Below are positions 10,066 through 19,972 of a stretch of 64,000 nucleotides of DNA, piece after piece. The DNA is from Actinobacillus minor NM305 (GTDB lineage Bacteria; Pseudomonadota; Gammaproteobacteria; Enterobacterales; Pasteurellaceae). The notes under the pieces were generated by a model, which was not told the origin of the DNA, ran no database searches, and was given only the letters and a program-made list of their open reading frames with translations. Made by a program: the position numbers and the translations under genes. Positions within the stretch are counted from its first letter, which is position 1, and every line of letters begins with the position of its first letter. The stretch is taken from the NCBI RefSeq assembly GCF_000175195.1, contig NZ_ACQL01000109.1, positions 1 through 64,000 of the forward strand, read 5' to 3'.

Positions 10066-11295
10066 ATGGCTAAAGTTTCTCTCGATAAATCAAAAATTAA
10101 GTTCTTGCTCTTAGAAGGCGTGCATCAAAATGCATTAGATGTTCTAAAAGCTGCAGGTTACACCAACATTGAATATCATAAAAAAGCCTTAGATGGCGAG
10201 GAATTGATTGAAGCAATCAAAGATGCGCATTTTATCGGGCTTCGTTCTCGTACGCATTTAACCAAAGAAGTGTTAGCGCACGCCAATAAACTGATTGCGA
10301 TTGGGTGTTTCTGTATCGGTACAAACCAAGTTGATTTGCAAGAAGCAAAACGCCGTGGTATTCCGGTATTTAACGCGCCGTTCTCAAATACACGTTCAGT
10401 GGCTGAATTAGTGTTGGCGGAGATTATTCTGTTAATGCGCCAAGTACCTAAAGCGAATGCGGAAGTACACCGTGGCGTGTGGAATAAATCGGCTGCAGGC
10501 TCAAATGAAGTTCGTGGTAAAAAATTAGGCATTATCGGTTATGGCCATATCGGTTCACAATTAAGCGTGATTGCGGAAGCGGTAGGTATGCAAGTGTATT
10601 TCTACGATATTGAAAATAAACTCCCGTTAGGTAATGCGCAACAAATTGCTACGCTAGATGAGTTATTGAGTACTTGCGATGCGATTTCATTACACGTGCC
10701 TGAAAATGCTTCAACCAAAAACCTAATGAGTGCAGCACGCATTGCCCAATTAAAAGAAGACTCGGTATTAATTAACGCAGCTCGTGGTACGGTGGTGGAT
10801 ATTGACGCTTTAGCCGCACGTTTAGAAGCCGGTACATTACGTGGTGCAGCAATTGACGTATTCCCTGAAGAGCCGGCATCGATCAACGATCCGTTTGAAT
10901 CGCCATTACGTCAATTTGATAACGTGATTTTAACGCCGCATATCGGTGGCTCAACTTCCGAAGCGCAAGCGAATATCGGTACTGAAGTAGCTAATAAATT
11001 TGTGAAGTATTCAGATAATGGTTCAACATTATCTGCGGTAAACTTCCCTGAAGTATCGTTACCAACCCACGATAATACAAAACGTTTACTCCATATTCAT
11101 GCAAACAAACCGGGTATTTTAAATAAAATTAACCAAGTCTTTGTCGATGCGAATGTGAATATTGCCGGTCAGTATCTGCAAACCGACCCGGAAATTGGCT
11201 ATGTTGTGATTGATGTACAATCCGAAGATACTTCAGAAGCATTACAACGTTTAAAAGAGATCGAAGGTACGATCAAAACACGTGTGCTTTACTAA
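10066..11295 (+). CDS. serA: D-3-phosphoglycerate dehydrogenase
   Basis: SerA oxidises 3-phosphoglycerate, the first step of serine synthesis. The start is set at 10066 (MAKVSLDKSK) because AAGGAA at 10052-10057 is well placed; an in-frame ATG-less extension from 10024 is unlikely. The Rossmann motif GIIGYGHIGSQ lies near residue 157, the catalytic HIGG motif near 292, and a C-terminal ACT domain (about 335-409) provides serine feedback. Length 409 matches E. coli SerA (410). TATAAT at 9980-9985 may be its -10 box, though I see no convincing -35. Confidence 0.97.
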   Translation: MAKVSLDKSKIKFLLLEGVHQNALDVLKAAGYTNIEYHKKALDGEELIEAIKDAHFIGLRSRTHLTKEVLAHANKLIAIGCFCIGTNQVDLQEAKRRGIPVFNAPFSNTRSVAELVLAEIILLMRQVPKANAEVHRGVWNKSAAGSNEVRGKKLGIIGYGHIGSQLSVIAEAVGMQVYFYDIENKLPLGNAQQIATLDELLSTCDAISLHVPENASTKNLMSAARIAQLKEDSVLINAARGTVVDIDALAARLEAGTLRGAAIDVFPEEPASINDPFESPLRQFDNVILTPHIGGSTSEAQANIGTEVANKFVKYSDNGSTLSAVNFPEVSLPTHDNTKRLLHIHANKPGILNKINQVFVDANVNIAGQYLQTDPEIGYVVIDVQSEDTSEALQRLKEIEGTIKTRVLY

Positions 11296-11313
11296 CCATT
11301 GATTTAAGTAGAA

Positions 11314-11345
11314 AAGGGCGAATCTTATGATTTGCCCTTACTTTT
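11314..11345 (+). terminator. Terminator of serA
   Basis: AAGGGCGAATC at 11314-11324 and GATTTGCCCTT at 11329-11339 form a stem with one G-T pair and a 4-base loop, followed by CTTTTT. Confidence 0.65.
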
Positions 11346-11396
11346 TAGAAGATTTCGTTATAAAATAAAGTTTTATTACAACGGAAGGATTTAAAA

Positions 11397-11720
11397 ATGA
11401 CATTCCCAGCTTGCCCTCAATGTAAAGGCGAAAATACTTACCACGATTCTATTCAATTTGTATGCCCTGATTGCGCTTATGAATGGACCGGTGAAGAAAC
11501 CGTTGAAGCCGATGACGATCAACTTATTGTTAAAGATAGCAACGGTAACTTATTAGCAGATGGCGATGATGTACTACTGATTAAAGATCTGAAACTAAAA
11601 GGTTCATCAGAAGTTTTAAAGAAAGGCACAAAATTTAAAGGCATCCGCCTTGTAAATGGCGACCACAATGTTGACTGTGGCAAAATTATGCTGAAGTCAG
11701 AATTTTTGAAAAAAGCGTAA
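11397..11720 (+). CDS. yjdM: PhnA/YjdM zinc-ribbon domain protein
   Basis: A 107-residue protein of the PhnA (YjdM) family. The N-terminal zinc ribbon has Cys6, Cys9, Cys23 and Cys26 (CPQC ... CPDC), followed by the conserved PhnA beta domain containing [13 protein letters not shown] and [10 protein letters not shown]. Despite its old name, the family is not shown to hydrolyse phosphonoacetate, and its true role is unknown. It stands alone with a clear ribosome site (GGAAGG) and terminator. Confidence 0.93.
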   Translation: MTFPACPQCKGENTYHDSIQFVCPDCAYEWTGEETVEADDDQLIVKDSNGNLLADGDDVLLIKDLKLKGSSEVLKKGTKFKGIRLVNGDHNVDCGKIMLKSEFLKKA

Positions 11721-11735
11721 TAGCAAATCTCTAAT

Positions 11736-11766
11736 AAAAAACGACCGCTTTCGGTCGTTTTTACTA
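11736..11766. terminator. Bidirectional terminator between yjdM and the VirK-like gene
   Basis: AAAACGACC and GGTCGTTTT flank a GCTTTC loop, with an A tract before and a T tract after. The hairpin overlaps the 3-prime end of the convergent minus-strand gene and can serve both strands. Confidence 0.85.
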
Positions 11767-12633
11767 TTTATGCAAAATACTTTGCATATTTGCCAAAAGA
11801 TTATCTAACATCGCATAACGTTTTCGATACATCGATCTTTTCTTACTCGGGATCTCTTCTAACGGTTTTGTTTCAAACGTGAGAGGGAGTGTCCAGTATT
11901 TCCCTTCTTTACCTGAGCTTTCTTGGAAGATCGCATCATAATCAACAACATAACGTTTACTTTGTACCCATCGGGATTTATTTTGGTATTTTTGTGGAAT
12001 ACCTAATAACGTTTTATAACCTAACGTTAGAGTAAGCGCTTTCATTGCTTCAACCATCAAATAGGCCGGGCGTAATCCGTGGCATTGCTTCGTTAATGTT
12101 TTGACGATCTCTTTTGAACCCTCAAAATTCGGCCCTTGAATCACCGCAATTAACAGCGCCTCTTCTAATTTCCCAAAAGTGAGGAGATAAACCAATTGAT
12201 TGGTTGGTTTATAGCGTAATTCTAATGCCCAGTAACCTTCCATGGCTTGATGTTCATTAATGTTGAGATAAAGCTCAAAATCTTCAATCACTTCGCCAAA
12301 GCAGATCGGTTTTTCCCAAAGGGGAGGTAGCCCTTTTTCCGCCATAAAGTGAGGTAAAAAGGTTAGATTTTCATAAATCATTGCCAAGCGCTTTTGGCTA
12401 TTAAAACGTTTATCGAGAAAACGATGAACAAGTGGGTAGCTATAACTCGCTCTTTGTAATAAGAGTTCTTTTAATAAGGGCGTTTGATTCACTTTTTGCT
12501 CGAAGGCTTTAATCAGCGAGCGATGTAATAAAGCGCGTAGATGATAACGAAAGCGTTTTAGACGGTAAGATTTTTTACCTTGATCCGGATAAAGTAACCA
12601 AGGTGAAGGCCAACGATAGGTATTTTTGTCCAT
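11764..12633 (-). CDS. VirK/YbjX (DUF535) family protein
   Basis: A 289-residue protein matching the DUF535 family (VirK of Shigella, YbjX of E. coli/Salmonella). The hallmarks I rely on are the central YWALELRYKPTNQLVYLLTF block, the following IQGPNFEG motif, and the KRSMYRKRYAMLD C-terminus. VirK proteins are linked to virulence-factor localisation and resistance to cationic peptides, but the biochemical activity is unknown. No signal peptide or membrane segment is visible. It is preceded by a 29-base gap from yggU and ends in the shared terminator. Confidence 0.8.
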   Translation of the reverse strand: MDKNTYRWPSPWLLYPDQGKKSYRLKRFRYHLRALLHRSLIKAFEQKVNQTPLLKELLLQRASYSYPLVHRFLDKRFNSQKRLAMIYENLTFLPHFMAEKGLPPLWEKPICFGEVIEDFELYLNINEHQAMEGYWALELRYKPTNQLVYLLTFGKLEEALLIAVIQGPNFEGSKEIVKTLTKQCHGLRPAYLMVEAMKALTLTLGYKTLLGIPQKYQNKSRWVQSKRYVVDYDAIFQESSGKEGKYWTLPLTFETKPLEEIPSKKRSMYRKRYAMLDNLLANMQSILHK

Positions 12634-12662
12634 AGTCTCCTAATTCCAATATAACATTTTAG

Positions 12663-12965
12663 TTATTTATCTAATAAATTTTCAATTTCTTGAGGGATTT
12701 GTTTCGGTTCTGGGATGAAAATTTGTTTATGGCGTTGTAGCTCGCCTTTTTCTAGTGCAATACTGCTTTTAGGCACTTTAAAGAGTTTGCTTAAAAACTT
12801 CAGTAAATGTGCATTTGCTGCGCCATCGACAGGGGGCGCGGTAATGGCTATTTTGAGTTCTTCATCGTGCAAGCCGACTATTTGATCTCGGCTTGCTTTG
12901 GGTTGAAGAAAGATACGCAAACGAATACCGTTTGGTGCTTGGGTAATTTCGACCGCTTTTGTCAT
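12663..12965 (-). CDS. yggU: YggU/DUF167 family protein
   Basis: A 100-residue small basic protein of the DUF167 family. The [18 protein letters not shown]-terminus and the [17 protein letters not shown] core are diagnostic. Its role is unknown; structures show an alpha/beta fold. It follows yggT with one base between them, the same yggT-yggU pairing as in E. coli. Confidence 0.92.
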   Translation of the reverse strand: MTKAVEITQAPNGIRLRIFLQPKASRDQIVGLHDEELKIAITAPPVDGAANAHLLKFLSKLFKVPKSSIALEKGELQRHKQIFIPEPKQIPQEIENLLDK

Positions 12966-12966
12966 C

Positions 12967-13503
12967 TTATGCTATCGCCCAAAGTACACCAAAAATGTTA
13001 TAGAACAGGCTGTTTAACAAAATCAGTGCGAAGCCTAAAACCATCACTGAAAAATCTAACATGCCAGTGCGAGGTAATAGGCGGCGGATTATGCCAAGTA
13101 CCGGCTCGGTAATTTGTGCAACGGTATAGTCTAACGGGTGGTTACCTTGTGTTACCCAACTCATTAACGCACGAATGAGGGTGGTAAAGAATAAAATTTG
13201 CCCGAAAGTTTTAATTACGCCTAAGATGCCTGAGAGCACGGCAAGCGGGATAGCCGCTTGATAAACAATCCATTTTTCTAAGGTAAAGAGTAATACGGAC
13301 ACTAAAATGGCCGCAAAATTAATCCCTTTTACTGTTGGAATGAATTTACTCACAGGGTTCAAAATTGGCGATGTCATTCGCAATAAGGATTGTGAAATGG
13401 GTAATCGAATATCAACACGGCAAAACTCAAACCAAGTGCGGAGGATTAAGATAAAGGTTAAAAAACCAATAATGATTGACAGAACAGAAGCAAAAAATTC
13501 CAT
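12967..13503 (-). CDS. yggT: YggT family integral membrane protein
   Basis: A 178-residue inner-membrane protein with two YggT repeats, each of about two membrane segments, and the repeated [17 protein letters not shown]-like and [20 protein letters not shown] elements. YggT proteins are implicated in membrane organisation or osmotic shock resistance; the mechanism is unknown. The start is set at 13503 (MEFFASVLS) because AAAGGAA lies just upstream; an in-frame start at 13539 would add 12 residues overlapping an uptake-sequence hairpin. Confidence 0.9.
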   Translation of the reverse strand: MEFFASVLSIIIGFLTFILILRTWFEFCRVDIRLPISQSLLRMTSPILNPVSKFIPTVKGINFAAILVSVLLFTLEKWIVYQAAIPLAVLSGILGVIKTFGQILFFTTLIRALMSWVTQGNHPLDYTVAQITEPVLGIIRRLLPRTGMLDFSVMVLGFALILLNSLFYNIFGVLWAIA

Positions 13504-13529
13504 CTTGTTTCCTTTTTCATTGATAAGAT

Positions 13530-13573
13530 AAGCGGTCAATTTCTGTGGATTTTTTGCAAAAATTGACCGCTTG
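13530..13573 (-). terminator. Uptake-sequence inverted pair between yggL and yggT
   Basis: AAGCGGTCAATTT and AAATTGACCGCTT form a 13-bp stem across a 15- to 18-base loop. It lies just downstream of yggL on the minus strand and separates the trmB-yggL unit from yggT-yggU. Confidence 0.7.
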
Positions 13574-13585
13574 AAAAGTGTTTAA

Positions 13586-13927
13586 TTAGCCTTGAACAGG
13601 ATAATCCCACCAAATATCAAATAACTCACTCACTTCAACATTTTGTAAGTTATTGTTTTCTAACCAACCTTTTACTAATTGGCGGTGTGATTCATCACAT
13701 TTACCTAATTTTTCTAAGCATACTAAGCCTTCCCAAGCAAGGTAGCCACTACCTTCATAAGCTAAGCCGTTTGGACGGATAACTTCTTCAATAAAGCGAT
13801 CAACCAAAACATCAATTTGATCGATACCGGTACCATCAGCAAATTGGAATTTAACTAAAAAGCCTAATTCTTGGAATTCTGCTAAGTGCATTTTTTTACG
13901 CTGACGCGCATTACGTTTAATCGCCAT
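13586..13927 (-). CDS. yggL: YggL (DUF469) family protein
   Basis: A 113-residue protein of the YggL/DUF469 family, recognised by the basic N-terminus (KRNARQRKKMHLAEFQELGF), the FIEEVIRPNGL segment and the YLAWEGLV motif. In E. coli YggL associates with the 50S ribosome subunit; its precise function is unclear. It follows trmB with 23 bases between them, the same pairing as in E. coli, so the two are probably cotranscribed. Confidence 0.93.
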   Translation of the reverse strand: MAIKRNARQRKKMHLAEFQELGFLVKFQFADGTGIDQIDVLVDRFIEEVIRPNGLAYEGSGYLAWEGLVCLEKLGKCDESHRQLVKGWLENNNLQNVEVSELFDIWWDYPVQG

Positions 13928-13950
13928 TTTATTCTCCTTATTGAATAAAA

Positions 13951-14709
13951 TTAGTTAAAAGATTTTTTTGTAAAATAGAGATCCCAAACACCGTGTCCAA
14001 GTTTATGTCCACGCTCTTCAAATTTAGTTAAAGGGCGGAAACTTGGACGAGGGATAAAATCATTGGTTTCGGAAGTATTGTGTAGCTCTCGTTCAAACCG
14101 GCGTAATACCTCTAGCATATGCTCTGCGTAGTTTTCCCAATCGGTCGCAAAATGGATAAAACCATTCGGCGACAGTTTGGTTAATACACGAGTAATAAAT
14201 TCAGGCTGAACAATACGGCGTTTATGGTGTTTCGCTTTTTGCCACGGATCGGGGAAATAAAGCTGTAATCCTCCCAATGAACCATCAGCAATACTATCTC
14301 GCAAAATCTCTGTCGCATCGTGACAGATCACTCGCAAATTTTTCACGCCTTTTTCCAAGGCATAAGCGATACAAGCTCCCACACCGGGGGTATGAACTTC
14401 AATCCCAATATAGTTACGATCAGGATTTTGCTCAGCCATTTCTACTAAAGAACGCCCCATACCAAAGCCAATTTCCAGCACCACAGGATTGTTGTTGCCA
14501 AAAATCGCTTCAAAATCAAAAGGCGTATTTTGATAATCTAAACCGAGATTTTCCCAGTTATTATTCATCATATCACGCTGATAATCGCTTAAACGCCCCG
14601 TGCGGAGAACGAAACTACGCACTTTACGAAGATAACGACCATCAGGTGTAAATTCTGCTTGTTCAACAGTTTTACGTTTTTTATCGGCAAAAGTAATTTT
14701 TTCAGACAT
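13951..14709 (-). CDS. trmB: tRNA (guanine-N7-)-methyltransferase
   Basis: TrmB makes m7G46 in the variable loop of tRNA using SAM. The SAM-binding motif [16 protein letters not shown] (about 75-90), the [12 protein letters not shown] motif and the catalytic [17 protein letters not shown] motif are present. Length 252 is typical. It follows fabH by 13 bases and precedes yggL, so a short operon fabH-trmB-yggL is likely. Confidence 0.97.
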   Translation of the reverse strand: MSEKITFADKKRKTVEQAEFTPDGRYLRKVRSFVLRTGRLSDYQRDMMNNNWENLGLDYQNTPFDFEAIFGNNNPVVLEIGFGMGRSLVEMAEQNPDRNYIGIEVHTPGVGACIAYALEKGVKNLRVICHDATEILRDSIADGSLGGLQLYFPDPWQKAKHHKRRIVQPEFITRVLTKLSPNGFIHFATDWENYAEHMLEVLRRFERELHNTSETNDFIPRPSFRPLTKFEERGHKLGHGVWDLYFTKKSFN

Positions 14710-14722
14710 GGATATTCACCGA

Positions 14723-15673
14723 TTAAAATCTAACAAGGGCAGAACCCCAAGTCCAACCACCACCAAAGGCTTCAAGAAGCAAGAGTTGCCCACGTTTGAT
14801 ACGTCCATCACGCACTGCTTCATCTAATGCAACAGGAATGGTGGCAGCACTGGTATTACCATAACGATCTACGGTAACGACCACTTGATCCATCGACATA
14901 TCTAATTTTTCAGCGGTTGCGCTGATAATACGTAAGTTCGCCTGATGTGGTACAAGCCAATCTAATTCGGATTTATCTAATTGATTTGCAGATAATGTTT
15001 CTTCAACTACATCAGAAAGTTGTTTTACCGCTAATTTAAAGGTTGCATTACCTTGCATGGAGATAAAGCCTGAGCGATCATTTCCTCGTTCAACATTAGG
15101 TAAAACCAGAGATTCTTTTGTATCTGCGGATGCGTGTAAATGGGTTGAAATAATGCCTTGTTCTTCGCTGGCTTCTAAAATTACCGCTCCGGCGCCATCG
15201 CCAAAAAGAACAACTGTACCACGATCGGTTTCATCTAATTTACGAGAATTGAGATCAGAACCCACCACTAATGCTTTTTTAACTTTTCCAGTACGCACAA
15301 ATTGATCGGCAACACTTAAAGCGTAAACGAAGCCGGTACAAGCAGCTGCCACATCAAAAGAGATCGCATCGTCAATACCTAACATGCCTTGAATTTGGCA
15401 GGCTGCACTTGGGTAGGCGTGAGAGTTGCTGGTTGTGCCAACCACAATTAAATCAATCTCTTGCGGATCGAGATTAGCTTGTTCTAAACATTTTTTCGCT
15501 GCTTCAAAACCCATTGTGGCAACCGTTTCGTCCGCTGCTGCAATACGGCGTTCTTTCATTCCTGAGCGGGTAACAATCCACTCATCAGAAGTCTCTACCA
15601 TTTTTTCTAAATCAGCATTTGTACGAACTTGAGCAGGCATATAGCTGCCGGTTGCTAAAATCTTGCTATACAT
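14723..15673 (-). CDS. fabH: 3-oxoacyl-ACP synthase III
   Basis: FabH condenses acetyl-CoA with malonyl-ACP to start fatty acid synthesis. The catalytic triad is visible: Cys112 in [10 protein letters not shown], His in VPHQANLRI (about 243) and Asn in [10 protein letters not shown] (about 273). Length 316 equals that of the E. coli enzyme. In many gamma-proteobacteria it directly follows plsX; here a 2.1-kb gene of unknown role and an uptake-sequence hairpin lie between them, so fabH probably has its own promoter. Confidence 0.98.
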   Translation of the reverse strand: MYSKILATGSYMPAQVRTNADLEKMVETSDEWIVTRSGMKERRIAAADETVATMGFEAAKKCLEQANLDPQEIDLIVVGTTSNSHAYPSAACQIQGMLGIDDAISFDVAAACTGFVYALSVADQFVRTGKVKKALVVGSDLNSRKLDETDRGTVVLFGDGAGAVILEASEEQGIISTHLHASADTKESLVLPNVERGNDRSGFISMQGNATFKLAVKQLSDVVEETLSANQLDKSELDWLVPHQANLRIISATAEKLDMSMDQVVVTVDRYGNTSAATIPVALDEAVRDGRIKRGQLLLLEAFGGGWTWGSALVRF

Positions 15674-15751
15674 ATTCTTATCTCAATTTTCTAAAATTAG
15701 ATCATATTATACCGATAAACCCTTATTCCACCAAATATTCCCGATAAAAAG

Positions 15752-15795
15752 ACAAGCGGTCATTTGTTAAAAATTATTTGTAAATGACCGCTTGC
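15752..15795 (-). terminator. Uptake-sequence inverted pair after the 711-residue gene
   Basis: CAAGCGGTCATTT (15753-15765) pairs perfectly with AAATGACCGCTTG (15782-15794) over a 16-base loop. It lies downstream of the minus-strand 711-residue gene and upstream of fabH, so it should separate their transcripts. Confidence 0.75.
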
Positions 15796-15833
15796 TCACA
15801 TTCGTTTATAAATATGAGGGCTGTGCTAGATAT

Positions 15834-17969
15834 TTAAAAATCCTCTTCATCCTGAAAATTATCCCAAAGTGGATATGAGGTTTCGTAAGCACTTGATAGT
15901 TGAATAAAATGATCAGCTACGGGCATCACCCACTCTGGGATCTGTGCTTTATCACGTTCAAGTTTTTTCTCAAAACGGGATTTCGCAAAGAAAATACCCG
16001 TTGGTGAGCGGAGATCCTTGAAGAACTGTTGGAATGTCTCGTTATCCGGTTCTAATAAACAAGCTTTTTCTGACCAAAAGAGCGACACATAGCGGTTTTT
16101 TTCTACCCCAAAACCTTCTTTGAAGGCAACAGCATACAGATTGGCAAGCCACGCAAAATCTTCTTGGCTAAATTCACAATCAACCATCAACTCTGGTGCG
16201 AGTTCTCTGAAAATATAATCCTCTTTGCCTGCATCTGTTTCTAAATAGAGTAAATGGATATAAGGTATATAAGCTTCAGTTTGTTTAAGCTCCACAGCTT
16301 GTTTTAGAGCAGATAATGCCCGTTCAGCTTCTGCTTTCGGACGTTTTTCCATTGGCCATAAACGTTCATATTCACGAACGCCAAAGGTGACTAAAGCTCG
16401 AGTTAAACCTTGTTCCACTGCTTTGGCTAAAAAGGCTTCACCTTCTTCTTCGGTAAGGAGGTTGCTATAAGGCTCGAAAAACTCCGGAAGATATAGGTTT
16501 TGTTGAATTTGATATAATCTGTATTGGCTAAACGCGTGTCCAAGTTCTGCTAATTTTTTATATAATGCGATTGAGTATTGTGCATAGCCGTCCATCGCAA
16601 AATAGCGAAGAGCATTATCAATATCAAAATTTTCATTACGATCTTCAGCAATCAGTGCTTGCCAATCCACGTCAATCTGACCTTTCTCAAAGCCCCAAAT
16701 GCCGAGTTCTGTTGCACCCACTTCAAGAGTTTTCACAAACGGTGAACGAGAAGCAAAGAGTTGAATAACTCGTTTGCGTAGTTGTGTATGATCTTCGCCC
16801 AACACATTACGAACGCCGGTAAACCACCAACAAATATTGCCCACAAAATGCGTTGTATCATCCCAATATAAATCTTTTTCGTACTGGGCAAGCAGTTCTT
16901 CGGCTGTCATCACCAACGTTTGAGCATATTCTTGAGTACGAGCATGGCGTTCTATATCCGTATTTAGCACATATTCGTTACAGAAACGTATATAATGCAA
17001 GAAAAGGCTCACTTTTACCCGGCTAATATAAGGTAAAGGCAGTAATTGTTTGAAAAGGTCTTCTTGCTGTTGCTGTGTTTCACTACCGAATTCTGCGAAA
17101 TATTCAATTGAATCCCAAGCTTTCGTGAACAGCAGTGCATTATATTTTTCTTTCGGTAAAGCTTGGCAGACAGGGCTTGCGAGAAAAGCATCAATGTCAT
17201 GATATTCATCCCCATACCAACGTGGGTAAAGATAATAGAGATACACCTCATAAGGACGAAAATAAGAGGGACTGATTGCTGTGATTCGGTTAAACCAGTA
17301 ATTTAGCGGAAAGCCAAGCTCTTCTTCCGTTGGAGCTGGTAAGCTTGTTGGAAATTGACGCATAGGCACGATTTCGTTCTCGCCATAGCTTTCAAAAAAA
17401 GCACGAGCTTCGTCTATCGGGTAAATATAATCCGCAAACATCTCATCATCTGCCCAGTAGGCTGAGAGCCAATCCGGTAAACCTAGATAACCGGTTACGT
17501 TCAGTAAATTGAAATAGCTCCACACTTTTTGTGGATCTTGCTCAATCGCCGTTAATTCCCAATAAAATGCCATATCTCTTGCCCAATGAGCACGTTGCCA
17601 CGCTTTATGACTGACGTGATTTGCAGTACTTGCACCACGTTCAGCTTCAACAATCTTTACCCATAATTCACCGAGTAAAAAGGCACTGAAAAAAGAAGGT
17701 GCTATCTGGTGCCATGCTTTTAATTTGGCATGGAGAGCTTGTTTACTAGCAAATTTCGACAATAAAAAATCCATATCGCACAGTGAGGAAATATTGACTT
17801 GTGGATAAAGTAGTAGCTCTTGTTCGCTTTCTTTCGATTTTAGCCAAACAGGATAATGTTGCTCGCAAAATTGATTGAGTGTTTCAAATTGGTTGTCATT
17901 TAACCATTCAATAAATTGTGTTTCTTGGGCTTTAACTTGGCGTAATTCTTCTAAACGTTCGTGAAGCAT
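15834..17969 (-). CDS. DUF4034-like / TPR-Sel1-like protein of unknown function
   Basis: A 711-residue, apparently soluble, acidic protein rich in Trp, Tyr and Phe and made almost wholly of predicted helices. The middle segment (YEVYLYYLYPRWYGDEY, about 243-259) resembles the DUF4034 family, whose members have this PRW-G pattern. The last third has alternating helical repeats (SQYRLYQ, GLTRALVTFG, EKNRYVSLFWSEKA) reminiscent of Sel1/TPR repeats. No signal peptide or membrane segment. It starts 19 bases after plsX and so is probably cotranscribed with rpmF-plsX. The role is unknown; assignment to DUF4034 is tentative. Confidence 0.6.
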   Translation of the reverse strand: MLHERLEELRQVKAQETQFIEWLNDNQFETLNQFCEQHYPVWLKSKESEQELLLYPQVNISSLCDMDFLLSKFASKQALHAKLKAWHQIAPSFFSAFLLGELWVKIVEAERGASTANHVSHKAWQRAHWARDMAFYWELTAIEQDPQKVWSYFNLLNVTGYLGLPDWLSAYWADDEMFADYIYPIDEARAFFESYGENEIVPMRQFPTSLPAPTEEELGFPLNYWFNRITAISPSYFRPYEVYLYYLYPRWYGDEYHDIDAFLASPVCQALPKEKYNALLFTKAWDSIEYFAEFGSETQQQQEDLFKQLLPLPYISRVKVSLFLHYIRFCNEYVLNTDIERHARTQEYAQTLVMTAEELLAQYEKDLYWDDTTHFVGNICWWFTGVRNVLGEDHTQLRKRVIQLFASRSPFVKTLEVGATELGIWGFEKGQIDVDWQALIAEDRNENFDIDNALRYFAMDGYAQYSIALYKKLAELGHAFSQYRLYQIQQNLYLPEFFEPYSNLLTEEEGEAFLAKAVEQGLTRALVTFGVREYERLWPMEKRPKAEAERALSALKQAVELKQTEAYIPYIHLLYLETDAGKEDYIFRELAPELMVDCEFSQEDFAWLANLYAVAFKEGFGVEKNRYVSLFWSEKACLLEPDNETFQQFFKDLRSPTGIFFAKSRFEKKLERDKAQIPEWVMPVADHFIQLSSAYETSYPLWDNFQDEEDF

Positions 17970-17988
17970 TGCTTTCCTTACAAATAGT

Positions 17989-19032
17989 TTATTTGATTGT
18001 TTTGAGTTGTAATTTTTGTGAAATCAGATGACCAATGTTGTGTTCAATCTGTTGAATAGCGTAGTCTATTGCATAGAAAAACGCTCGCTCACTCGCTCCA
18101 CCGTGGCTTTTTACCACCACAGACGATAAACCGAGCAATGTCGCACCATTATGACGATCGGGGTTAATCTGTTGTAGCTTTTTATAGTAACGATAAAAGA
18201 TTAAACGTAGTAAATAACGTTTTGTATTACGACAAAGATGTGAATCTTCCGTTGGCTTTTTAAAGAGAGAAAGAATATTTTTTGCTGCGCCTTCAAGTGT
18301 TTTAAGTGCAACATTACCGCTAAAACCATCGCAGACAATCACATCAGCAAGGTGATTCATTAGCTTATCCCCTTCTAAAAAACCAATGTAATTCAGATGA
18401 TTACGTTGTTTTAATTGCTGGTGTACATCTCGAATTTGTTGCGTTCCTTTATGGTCTTCTGTACCAATATTGAGCAACGCTAAACGTGGATAAACCAAAT
18501 CCAACATCACTTCTGCAAACACATTACCCATTTCTGCGAACTGAAGCAATAACTCACTATCTGCTTCAACGTTTGCACCAAGATCTAACATCACACTTGA
18601 GTTGCCGTCAATTGTCGGAATCAAGGATGTTAATGCAGGACGATCAATGTTTGGCAAAGGTTCAATCAGCTGTTTTGCCAGCCCCATCAGTACACCTGTA
18701 TTTCCTCCACTCACACAGCCTTGAGCCTTACCACTCGCCACTGCTTCAATTGCTAAACGCATTGAACTGCCTTTACTTTGGCGAATCGCTTGCATAAAAG
18801 GCAAGTCTGCTTCGATCGCTTTTGCTGTATGAACTAATTCGATACGTTGTTGAATATCGGGGGAAAGTTTATTGAGATAGGAGGAAATTTCAGCTTGGTC
18901 GCCGAACAGGATACAGTTGAGCATTGGGTGTTGAGCCAACGCAAGTGATAATGCGGGGATAGTAACACGGGGACCAAAGTCCCCGCCCATTACATCTAAC
19001 GCAAGAGTCAGATGACTCAAGTGATACTCCAA
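17989..19032 (-). CDS. plsX: Phosphate acyltransferase PlsX
   Basis: PlsX converts acyl-ACP to acyl-phosphate, the acyl donor for PlsY in phospholipid synthesis, acting peripherally at the membrane. The conserved LALDVMGGDFGP N-terminus, VSGGNTGVLM (about 108-117), MLDLGANVEAD and VCDGFSGNVALK motifs are present. Length 347 is typical. It follows rpmF by 7 bases. The C-terminus is a little longer and more basic than that of E. coli PlsX. Confidence 0.97.
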   Translation of the reverse strand: MEYHLSHLTLALDVMGGDFGPRVTIPALSLALAQHPMLNCILFGDQAEISSYLNKLSPDIQQRIELVHTAKAIEADLPFMQAIRQSKGSSMRLAIEAVASGKAQGCVSGGNTGVLMGLAKQLIEPLPNIDRPALTSLIPTIDGNSSVMLDLGANVEADSELLLQFAEMGNVFAEVMLDLVYPRLALLNIGTEDHKGTQQIRDVHQQLKQRNHLNYIGFLEGDKLMNHLADVIVCDGFSGNVALKTLEGAAKNILSLFKKPTEDSHLCRNTKRYLLRLIFYRYYKKLQQINPDRHNGATLLGLSSVVVKSHGGASERAFFYAIDYAIQQIEHNIGHLISQKLQLKTIK

Positions 19033-19039
19033 TAAGGAA

Positions 19040-19210
19040 TTACTTGTTGATTACTTTACGACCACGGTAGTAACCGTCAGCAGTTACGTGGTGACGTAAG
19101 TGAGTTTCACCGGTAGTTTTATCTACTGATACTGCAGCAGTTGTTAAAGCATCGTGTGAACGACGCATATCACGACGTGAACGAGATTTTTTGTTTTGTT
19201 GAACAGCCAT
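19040..19210 (-). CDS. rpmF: 50S ribosomal protein L32
   Basis: A 56-residue protein reading [19 protein letters not shown] at the start and [13 protein letters not shown] at the end, the conserved L32 termini. It belongs to the large ribosomal subunit. The ATG at 19210 follows TAGGAG in the gap after yceD (16 bases). The yceD-rpmF-plsX order is conserved throughout proteobacteria. Confidence 0.97.
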   Translation of the reverse strand: MAVQQNKKSRSRRDMRRSHDALTTAAVSVDKTTGETHLRHHVTADGYYRGRKVINK

Positions 19211-19226
19211 TGGCTATACTCCTAAG

Positions 19227-19751
19227 TTAGTTCTTTTTTAAATTAGCTAATACAGCGAACGGGTTCGGTTTTTTCGCCAGTTCTTCGGGCAATTCGCCAA
19301 AAACCTGTTCCTGCGTGGACACTTCACAGTGTTCAGCGTTATGCATCGGGACTAGAGGCAATTCAATGATAAATTCATCTTCAATCATATCTAGTAAATT
19401 TACTTCGCCAAATTCGTTAGTTTCGATTGGCTCATAAATTTCGGGCAAATCGTCCGCCTGATTCATATTTGACACTGGACTGAAACAAAATGTGCAGTCG
19501 AGCGTTTGCGTAAATGGGTTACCGCATCGTTGGCATTCAAGCTCCACATCAACAGTTGCTGTGCCTTTAATCACAGTCAGTTTTTGTGGGTCGATGTATA
19601 ACGAGAGAGTAACTTGTGCATCGCTTAGCACGTTACTAACAGATTCACCCAAACGACTAAGGAGACTAGCAGAAATGTAGCCTTCGTAATCCATTCGACG
19701 CTGCGCGTCTTTATATGGGTCAATAGTTAGGGGTAGTTTTACCTTTTGCAT
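19227..19751 (-). CDS. yceD: YceD (DUF177) family, 23S rRNA accumulation protein
   Basis: A 174-residue DUF177 protein, the usual upstream neighbour of rpmF. A CxxC pair in LECQRCGNPF (about 93-96), the acidic PEIYEPIETNEFGEVNLLDM motif and the basic KKPNPFAVLANLKK C-terminus define the family. YceD homologues are needed for 23S rRNA accumulation. It is the first gene of the yceD-rpmF-plsX unit. Confidence 0.95.
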   Translation of the reverse strand: MQKVKLPLTIDPYKDAQRRMDYEGYISASLLSRLGESVSNVLSDAQVTLSLYIDPQKLTVIKGTATVDVELECQRCGNPFTQTLDCTFCFSPVSNMNQADDLPEIYEPIETNEFGEVNLLDMIEDEFIIELPLVPMHNAEHCEVSTQEQVFGELPEELAKKPNPFAVLANLKKN

Positions 19752-19972
19752 AGGGTCGATATATTACAGATAGAATGTCAAATAGTCAAAAGGAAAATCG
19801 GCTTTTTTGCAAAAATCCATGCGGAAATGACCGCTTACTTCTGTGCCTTTTTGATATAAACTAAATTATTCAAAAAATTTTTCTTTAAAGATAGCTAAAA
19901 AATCGTAAAATGGTTAAATTCTACCATTAGCTGAAAATTATTCTTAATTAGACAAAATTTATCGAGCGTGAA

